This document shows positions 1-10,100 of a stretch of 64,000 bases of DNA, in pieces. Position numbers and translations under genes: made by a program. Every line of letters begins with the position of its first letter. Position 1 is the stretch's first letter. Location: contig NC_090951.1 of assembly GCF_040807025.1 (NCBI RefSeq), positions 30,159,573 to 30,223,572 on the forward strand. Reading direction: 5' to 3'. Origin of the DNA: Struthio camelus. Lineage: Eukaryota; Chordata; Aves; Struthioniformes; Struthionidae. Under the pieces are notes generated by a model, which worked only from the letters and a program-made list of their open reading frames with translations, had not been told where the DNA came from and made no database searches.

Positions 1-991
1 GCACCATTCCTATTGGGCCTGACCCTGCTTTCTGTCACCCCAGATGGCCAACAGGTCTGCTGTGGGTTGCAATGGCAGTCAAGCTTTCCCTCCAAGACCA
101 AGAGACCTTGGAAAGAAGGAGCATATGAAAGCTAGGAGATGCTAGACCTCAGTTAGCAGTTAGCAGTTTTTAGGGGCTTTCAACATTTCTGTCTCAATAC
201 CTGCGATATTTTGAGGTGGCTCAAGGGAGATTTCCAGAGAAGGAAGAAGGGATGATGCCAGAACAGAGGCAAGTTTTTGGCTGGTGTGAATCAATCAGCT
301 AAAGCAAAGGGGCCACTCTCTTTGCTAGCAAGGACTGCTGATGCCTTGCAGAGTGCCCCAGACAATCTACACACTAACTCCATGTGGGCCAAGTGTATTC
401 CAAGAATCCCAGAGTTCACTTTGGGACCACAGAAAACATGTTTCTGTTTAGCAGACAGAGACTGTCCTGATCACCTAAAGTGTAGTTTGAGACCTGGGAG
501 CAGACTCTTTATGTAGAATCTCTATATGTGTGCTATGTGCGTATTGATTCTGTGCTTTACCTGGTCACCAATAAGAGCCAGAAGGGAATGTGTTCTCTCC
601 TTTAAAACTACGATTTGGCTTATGGGTCTTTTACTTTGAAACTCTGCAGGCTGACTAGCTAGAGATGGAGGTAAGCTCCACCCTGGAGTTGTGGTTGGCA
701 TTAGAGTCTCAGCAGTCTGCCTCGTCTGTCCTGCCCATCCCTCCCTATGGTTCAGTTCATCTCCAGACTGGGGGTGAGATGGGAATTTCCCTAGATTGTT
801 TTGGAAGGGACATTCGGGGTCTGTGGAAGTGGTCACTCCCATAGGTTTATATGGGAATTTTACATAACATGCAGAGTTAAAGGTGCAGAGAAAAGGACAA
901 TGCCTCCTCTTTCTCCTGCTCTTTGCCCGTGGCATGTTTCACCTTCACAATATAAGCACTGAGAACATATGTCCCTCTCTTTCAAGCCCAG
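1..991 (+). other. DRC7 intron, no exon recognised
   Basis: This stretch precedes the first recognised exon. I looked for the conserved block expected just upstream in the protein and did not find it, so this is probably intron. No repeat or RNA gene was recognised. Confidence 0.6.
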
Positions 992-1181
992 TTCACTCTA
1001 TTCCCCAACCACCATCCTGAAGTACCATCGAGGGAACTGCTTTGACTTCAGTGTGCTGCTGTGCTCCATGCTGATCGGAGCTGGGTATGACGCTTACTGT
1101 GTGAATGGGTACGCCACCCACAAGATATGCACCATGGACGAGACTCTGGAAGTGTGCCCACTGCTCAGGAAGCCACAGGAG
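992..1181 (+). CDS. DRC7: DRC7 exon a (transglutaminase-like, Cys motif)
   Basis: The acceptor follows the pyrimidine tract TCCCTCTCTTTC and ends CCCAG at 991; the donor is GAG|GTGAGG. The exon begins on the last base of a Ser codon and ends in phase 0. It encodes GNCFDFSVLLCSML and GYDAYCVNGY, the presumed nucleophile-Cys region of the domain. An ATG at 969 lies in the intron tail and is not the start. Confidence 0.93.
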
Positions 1182-4100
1182 GTGAGGATCCCAGCAGCGA
1201 GAAGGCAGGGAGGAGCCCAGCTTGATGGTTCTGGTTAGCCAGAACACTAGTAAGAAAGATGAACCATGCTGCAGACCGGGAAGCTGCCATCCCTGGTATA
1301 ACTGTGCTGAAGTAAGGATAAGCCTAAGGGCAAGCTGCAGGGCCCCAAACTCCATCATCCCATGTGCTTTCCAAGCATGTTGCTCATTTTGAGAGGCCAT
1401 AGCTTGTCTGTGTTTTGGCCATGTAGTGCCTACAACAGGCTCAGGAAGACAAGAGCTTGGCAGCATGATGCATCCCATGTTTCCTTGCTGCAAGATGGAA
1501 TGAAGCTCTTCTGTGAGTGCTTATTAGGCTTTCTGGGATATCTGTTGGTTTACTAGGCCCATCCATGCTTGAACCACAAGGTACCTGTAAGCCATATGTT
1601 GTCTCCCTTCCCTTGATCCCTGCTGGGTTTCACAGCAATACTAGGCCCATCCATGCTTGAACCACAAGGTACCTGTAAGCCATATGTTGTCTCCCTTCCC
1701 TTGATCCCTGCTGGGTTTCACAGCAATACTAGGCCCATCCATGCTTGAACCACAAGGCACCTGTAAGCCATATGTTGTCTCCCTTCCCTTGATCCCTGCT
1801 GGGTTTCACAGCAATACCCTGCTTTTGCGGAGGCAGGTTCCAGAAGAGGGAGAGAAGAAGTCCAGCAAGTATAGAGTTAAGCCCCCCCCCGACCTGCAGA
1901 GCAAGTTTGAGCTTCAGCAGGAGGCCAAGAAGGAGGCAGAAACTGAAGCTGCCAGAGAGAAAAAGGAAAGGGAAGAGGAGGAAAAAGCCATGATGAGTCA
2001 GCAAGGTTCATCCTACTCTGAAAGTCCAGGAGCAACAGCTGAGACACAGGTAGTGGCTGACCCAAGAAAGGTGCTCACCACCCTCCATCCCTGAAGTATG
2101 AAACACCCGTGACCTTAGCCATCAGCATTTGGTCTATGGGAGCGCAGGGTGAGGTGGCATACAAATATATACTGGGTATGTACTGCATCACTGTTTTGAA
2201 GAGTGTTAAGGGCCCGGAGATCTTTAGCAGTCGTCAGAGAAGGAGAGAATATGATTGTTTGGGGGTTGGATTAAAATGACAATAATTACTGCTCTGTCCT
2301 CTGCTCTACAGGAAATGGAGAAGCCCAAGCGTGACCCTTTGTATGGCTTACGGGTGCATGCGTGGGTCTTGGTTCTGTCGGGGAAGAGGGAGGTTCCAGA
2401 GACCTTCTTCATCAACCCCTTCACAGGAAACAGCCACAGCACCACGGATGAGCAATTCCTTGGTATCGAGAGTGTCTGGAACCACAGGAACTACTGGGTG
2501 AACATGCAGGACTGCTGGAACGGCTGCAAGGTAACCATCCCTTGTACATCCCTGTGCTGATGGACAGTTGGGCTGACCTGAGCCCTGGGAGAGTTGAGAT
2601 CCACAGCAATCTAGGCTTCCACTTTGCATCCCCCTGCCTTGGCTCTGGTCACATCGCTCTGGTTACATAGGCTCTAGGTCCTGTATCTGCAGCTACTCCA
2701 TCACATCCCAGAACCTGAGCTAGCAAATAAGGATCACTCCTATTAAACCCAAAGGCCTGTACTGCTGCAGAGCTGGCTTATGGTTGTGGATGTACCCAAT
2801 GGCTTGTGGATGTACCTTATGGCTGCGGGGTACCCAACCTCACAACAGTACTAGCATACCAGTTGTCAGGCCTGGCCAGATGCCCGTTCCCTCCCCAGCT
2901 TTTAGTGTGGAGGATGTTCTGAGTCAGTCAGGTTTGGCTCAGGGCAGGGGTATCTTCATGAGGCTCTTCCCATACCTCAGCTATTCTGCAGCAGATATAA
3001 AGTCTGGGAGGCCAGCGTCTGAGTTAGAGCAACCTTTAGGCCCAAGTGAATGACCTCAGTGCCATCCATGACCCAGAACAGAAGAGCTGCTAGCATCTTC
3101 CTGTCAGCTGTAGCAGAGGCACTTTGAGGAAAGGTTCCTGCAGCCTTCCTGGCACAGGGGCAGCCTTTGGGGTCCTACTAGCCAGCCAAGGGTCTGACAA
3201 GACCACCTCACTGAGATCCAGGGTGAGGTCTGTCTGGAGTCCTTAAACTTTCTGACACCCAGCCAGATCCAGAGCACTGCTGATGTAGAGGAGCAGCATT
3301 CAGATTAGGGTCAGGCTCTTGGCCTTAGCCTCCAGAGCAGGAGACAGCTCTGTAGCTAAGAGGCTTTCTTCTGTATGGCCTAGGATCTCATCTTTGACTT
3401 GGGTGACCCTGTCCGCTGGGAATTCATGCTTTTGGAAACCGACAAGCCTCATCTGCTGCTCCCAGATGTTGAGGAGGATGAAGAGTTATTTGACAGGATT
3501 ATGGACAGTGTGGTGAGTGACCCAGATGATAGATCTCTTGCAGTGGGGATGCTGTAGGGAACTGGTGTGTGTTTGTGGGCCTGTATGTGCCTGTGCAACT
3601 GCTGCCCTCTCCAGGTTGGATCAGAATTGCTCTAGCTACATTTTGGTTGGCACATACGTTTTTCTCAAGCTTGAATAGTTCTGATGGTTTTTGTAGTAGA
3701 TCCCCCAAGTGCTATTCACTCTCTGCGACACAGTCACAGCATGCAGCACAGTGGAACTTCTGGTCTCCTAAGTGGCTGGGGATCTCTGTAGTCTGCTGAG
3801 TTCTGGTGGCTCAGAAAAGCCTATGTGGGGTTAGCACCCAGATTCCAGTGTGCTGAACGTTGGGATGAAATAATTTTCAAATTAGAAAATCCAAAGTGAA
3901 ATTTTCCTGGGCTCTCTCTCTCTCTGCTGGTCAGCACCCTGCTCTCCTGGCTGCTGGGTGGAGTTGCCAGCAGAATGTAGAAATAATATATATATTCTGA
4001 TACACCAAAAATGCTGTGTGCTAAAAAAAAAAAAAAATGCTGTGTTCTCCTGGTGGGAGAACACAACGTGATAACACAGGCATTACAGCAGCACAGCATG

Positions 4101-7100
4101 ACAGGGAAACACTGATAACAGCACATTCTCTTCTGTTATCTAATCTTCTAAGCCCATGCCCATCACCAGGGAGGAAAGCACCTTCCATTGGCTATATAAA
4201 ATAAAGTGGTCATTAGTTTGAATGATGATTGTCACATTCATCCCCTGTCCTGCATGACTGTCAACCATGAGAAGGCCATTTCTTTATGCTGGGGTCAGGA
4301 CGTGCTAGTGACAGTATGGGGATTCAATAAAGCTCCCCTTTCATGTAAAAAGTGTAGTGTGCTGCTTGCCTCTGTCCTCAGGCTGCATGTATGGCTGATG
4401 TAACTCTTACATAACTGTGCCACTGTGTTGCTCAGGACCAGCTCAGCCTTGCATGAGCTGGGATCTAATTGCAGCACAGCATTCCTTACAACCAAAATGC
4501 ACAGTAAGAGAAGCTGCCAAATAATGGAAATCTCTGCTTCTGTTTCAACAGGAAAAAGAGGAGGAAGACAGGAGGTTTGACATGCCACCATCCTGGGTAG
4601 CCCCAATTCAGATTTCTCCCAGAGGTACTTATTTTTCCTTTGCCTTTTGCTTAACCCCGGGTAAACTTTTAGTGGAAAGAGGACATTTTGTTTATCTCAC
4701 TCAAGAGTTCTCTCTTCAGGACTGACAAGCCACAGCAGTGAATGCAGTATATCAAGGCATGCAACAGCTATTGGTTTGAATGCCTTCACTCATTGCACTG
4801 TCTCATCCATGGTGAGAAATTCCCCCAGACCCACACACACTGTTCAGACATTCCAGGGGGCTGTTTCCCTGCTAGCTGAGTGATTTTACCTGGGATAGGC
4901 TTTCTGATAGCATTATGCACAGGGGACTGCCACTGATGCATTACCTAATGTCTGCTGTAGGAGAGAAAAGAGTGATTAGTCACTATTTTAATGTTAAAGT
5001 ACAACAGGCAGGGTCTGAACAGCTTCACAGACAGCTGAATGCAACTGAGAGATGCATGGTTCCCCTTAGATCATGGCTTTCTCCCACTTGAAATCCTTTT
5101 CCTGGGGCTGAGCACAAGGGAATCAGTCTTTCTGACACCGTCCTTGCCCACTGCAGAATTTGAGACCCGCAGTCCCCAGGGGAGGAAGGTGATCCTGTAC
5201 AAGAAAGCAAAACTGGAGAAATGGAGACCGTACCTGAACAGAAATGGGCTGGTCCAACGCCTCGCTGTCTATGCAGACTCACACTGTAAGAGAGATGAGT
5301 GAACACGCTGAACACAGTGAGCAAACACAGCATGGGGTGTGCGGACGGGAAGGCACAGGAGGGGATGTGGTACCAGAGCAACCCTTTCTGCCAGGATTTC
5401 TTTTGTGCTTTCTCTCCTCCTTTCACATTTGTGAGGGGCTCATCTACCACAGCTCCAAACACATCTTCACATTCACTGTCCATCAAGTCCCCAAAGCTTT
5501 CCAGCACTTGTAGGGCTTCCTACTAGAGTCTGAATCTGCTTCATGGCCAAATAGTGATGCTGTTCAGAATCACAGGTCAACTGCTTGGATTTTCACTCTT
5601 CAGAGAAATAGAAGGTTGGTTTGAACTGACCCAACAACTGTAGCATCGCTATTCCCACCAGTGTTGACAGGACCCATGACTTCTCATGGGTTATGTTATG
5701 TAGTATGGGTTATGTTATGTAGGCAGTTATGTAGTGTGGGTAAATAAGGATATTCCTGTACTCCAAAGCATTATTCTTACACAGCTGGTCCAGGAAACCA
5801 TGCAGATTCCTAACTGGACATAGAAACTCCTGTCTCCAGCCCTCTTGGATAGAGCAAGGCCCCTATCTCATTTCCCTTCTCTCCTGATACTATCATGAAA
5901 CATCCGGGATGGAATTTATCTCATCTAACCTTAGATATCTGCAGTGCTGCCTTTCCCCTCTGAGGTAATCACTCTAGTTCTTGATGATGGAGAGGAACAG
6001 GCCTTTTAAGATATAATTCATCTAATCAAATATAGCCTAGGATTCATCTACAAAATGTCTCTGTGCACAGGGACAATTCCAGAGACTACATTGACTCTGT
6101 CTCCCCCGGCTGTATCAGCATAGGGTGCTTGTCCACACACTGGCATTGCATCAGATGAATCCTACCATCTCCAACAGGCTGATGTAAGGCTGTGAAATGG
6201 TTCGTCTCCTTCCAGATACCAAAGTAGTGGAGGTGAAGGAGTGGTTCAAAAACCGGGAAGACATGTTGGACATGAGAGAAGTGAACAGACAAACACAGCT
6301 GACCACGGAACACTTCCACCCAGGACACCTCCTAGGTCTTAAAGGTATTCCAGCTCATCTGGACAGCTAAGGCAACTGCAGCTGATGGGACTTCATGTGA
6401 ATCCCTCCTAGCACTGGCAAAAGCCCAGAGGGGAATACTGCAAACTTCTGGGATGAATTGCCTAGATTAATAACAATGAGGTCTCCAATGGAGAGGAGAG
6501 AGTTGGGTTGGTGCTCTCCCAGTCCTGGGGAGCCCTACCCCTCCAGCATAACAGAGGAAAAAGACTTATTTTCCACAGTAAGAGAGAAAATCTCTATAGT
6601 GATATAATTTACTTTTACCAGTAGAGGTGACAAAAGTAGAGTTTCTCCTCAGTTTTATGTTCTGTCTCTCAGTGTTGTGCAGCTGGGAGAGAGAAAGCCT
6701 TCTATCACATCTATTGCTAAAGCAGGATTTCAAACCAAGAGGCTGTGCTGGTCCATGGTTTTGAAAGAACAGAGCGCAGGCTTCGTTCAAAGCTCTTCTG
6801 CCATCCTCAGGCCATAACATATTGTCACAGAGCAGCATTCCCTTCTCAGACACTTATATGCACTAGATAATCAGCCTTGTGATTTATTGGCTTGTCAAGA
6901 AAATGAGACTTCCTCTTGACAAACCTGTGGTCACCAGTATTATTATCATTGACTCTGAAAATGTATGCAATCTCTCCTATGTCCTTAGCGCACATCTATA
7001 CATCAATGGAGCCAGAGACTGAACATACGATGGAGTTTTACAATGAGGCGCGAGTTGATGGCCTCCAGAAACGCATTGAAAATGCCAATGAGATGACTGA

Positions 7101-10100
7101 ATACTTCACTGGACGGGATGACTTCCTGTACTTCCGGCACGTGGAGTTTGGCAAAAGAGTGAAGAAAATACATGTGGCTGGCACCAGAATTGACATTAAC
7201 TCCCGGCCTATAGTGGTACGGCCAAGACAGGAACAGAAAAATAATTGTCACTGTGATATTTATACTTTGCAAAACGTACTGTTTAAGACTTTAGGTTCAT
7301 TTTCACTGGGCACAGCCAAGACAAAACATCAGATGACATGTCCAGGCCTTGTTCAAGTGTCTTGAACTGTGTTGTGTGTCTTGAACCTTGTTGCTGTGTC
7401 TTGCAGTTGCTTGCCTGACACAGAGAGTCACAGTGTGACCTGTCATCACAAACTGCATCAAGCAGCTAGAATGAAACTAGGAAACTGAGACTTGGAAAAT
7501 GAGTCAGAGGAAAAAAAGCCTGGCTATGATTTTGTATTGAAATGTTCACAAGACTCAAAACTAGTCACATGATTTCATATTCTGACCTCAAACTAGTAAC
7601 ATTTTGGGATCCGGGTGAAATGCCGGTGATCACCATCACTCTGACTGTAGGCAGTCAGTTGCTACAAGCAGCTAATCTACTTCTCCCTCTAGTCAGATCT
7701 GATTTGGAGAACAGCAGGACACCCACACCTGACACATGGCAATGTGGCTCAGACACTTCACCTGCTAAGACAGAGCCATGCAGTGGCATGCTTTTGGACC
7801 ATTACCCAAAGTGCTCTTGCTTTTTTCCCTGTGTTGGGGAAGCTGGGAAACTTTGTTGTGTTCCAAAATACAATGCTTCCTGCAGCTTCATATTACATAT
7901 TGCTTTAAGCAGCTTTGATTGTGCTTTTTCCCAGTCACAGAAAAGAACAGTATAGCCATGGGCCAAGCCCTTGAGAAATGCCAGCACAGACCAGACAGAA
8001 AGGCCCAACTTTTACCTTGGGTTTTTACCCAGCTATCCACAAATCTTGCAGTTTTTCTGTGTTGTCTAACTGGCTGCCATCTTCTTTTCCACGCCTCATT
8101 AGCAAATCAAGGAGTGTTTCCACAGAAACCCAGAAAAGCCTCCTGATGAAGATGTAGCAGAACGTATCTTTCTGATCACAGAGGAGAGAATCAATCTGAC
8201 ATATCACCTCAATGATAAATATATCACTGCCTCAAAGAAGAATTTCCTCAAAGGGGCAGAGAGGGATAGGAAGGGAAATGAAATCATCATGACCCCAGAA
8301 ACATGCATCACATACCAGGTACAGAGAAAAACAACTTACAGCTTGAAGGTATTTTTAGATCACAAGGCCACGGAAGGAAGGTGAACTGCCAGTGAAAGCT
8401 CCACCTGTCCTCCATCTGCACACCTTCCTCCCAGACAGCCTCCTGGCTGATAGCATGAACACCCCTGGGGATGCACTAATATGCTGGAGGCGATTAGGCA
8501 TGCAGGACTTGGTGTAGCATGAAAGGCCTGCTCTAACTGTGCCTGCAGTCAACTTTCCAGGCTTGGTCTTCAGGAAGCGTAGACACAGCCACTGAGATCC
8601 TGCAAGATGCTGTTTCAGCAGCTGTTGGGCTCAGTCCTGCTGGTTCATTGTAGGGAAGCTGAAATTTCCTTTGCCTTTCTCTCTCAAACAAGAGATTGCT
8701 GCAGAGAAGCAGAAGCAGGTATCCTGGATTCTAATTCCAGTTCTGCTGTGGACTTCTGGTGTCATGTTCTTGCTTAAATATCTCACAATTTACCCAGTAG
8801 ACACAGAGAAGATCCTGAGGCTTAATGCATTGCTGCTAAATAGAAAGCCTTAACCAAAAGATATTCCAAGCAAGTGGGGTACTGTCATGTGGGGGGGGGG
8901 GGTCAAGCCACTATCATCATTGATATAAGTCTGTAATGAGGAACAGAAGCCTACCTAAGCTCTGCAGTGATGCTGCACAGTTATGCTTAGGAAAATCAAG
9001 GAGAGATTGCAAGCATAAGATTTATATTATTTATATTGTACTGGATTTATATATTATGTAAGTTGTTTTTAATGTTCATATTTCTCATTGGGGAGAACAC
9101 ACAGAATGCAAATGCTAGAGTGCTGTCCTTTCGTCTCTAACCCTGTAAAACTAGTTCAAACCAAATAACAGCAGCATCAGCAAAGAAGTGCGACATGCAA
9201 TCTGGTTCACATTACTGGTGGATTCAAATTCCAGATGAAGTCCAATGAACTACTGACCATGGGTTAGATGTTTCAGTGGTGTAAATCAGTGTCACTGTAC
9301 TGACTGTAGCAGAATGATGCTAATTTATATTAGTGGAGTACCTGGTCCCATGCATCCAAAGAGTCTTTCGCTAGCCTATCTCCTTCCAGGTGGGATCCTC
9401 TGAGACGGACAAGAAGCTGCTCCATCTGTACAAATTGTTGCAGAAGTTAATAGAGGAAGAGAAGCAGCTGAAACACGAAGTCTGGGAATCTGCAACAGAG
9501 GTAAGAGGGAGTTCTCCACACTGCTGTCAAACTCAGTCAGGTGTGGAAACAGTTTCAGCTCAGTGGTCTTCAAAGCATTCCCAGAATAAACTGTGATAAA
9601 AATAAAATTCCAGTGTCACAAAACTGCCCTCCGTGCTGAATTACAAAGCTTGCAACCAAAGTCATTGTCCAGTGAAGATGTATCTTTAATATCTTTATGG
9701 GGAGTCACTTTCCAAATCCTGCTCTTACTCATCATTCTCAGGTAGGGAGACAGTTTCAGAGAGCAATTAACAGCATATGAATTGCAGCATCTGCCTTTTG
9801 ACTATGGATAAGACTAAAGAGAAATGATGGCCAAAGAAGTTGTATCTAATATAAATCTAGTTGTTAGGCACTTCTAGGTAGAATAGCCATAATGTTGAAG
9901 TGATTTTTTTGTAGGAGCAACTATAGGGAAATAAGTTATAAAATAGATTGCTTGTACTGCTAATCACACAGGGATCTGTGTAACAAATCCGTATTTTCAG
10001 CACGCTTTGTAGTCACTTTACAATGAATGCGTTCAATCTTGCAGATGGGGGCAAAGCTATTGGATTTGAAGATTAAAAAAAAGATTTTATGAGGAAGAGG

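Noticed and set aside
969-971. ATG just before the first DRC7 exon as a gene start
   Set aside because: It sits in the pyrimidine-rich intron tail before the acceptor at 991, and the protein lacks its conserved N-terminal ~180 residues at that point.
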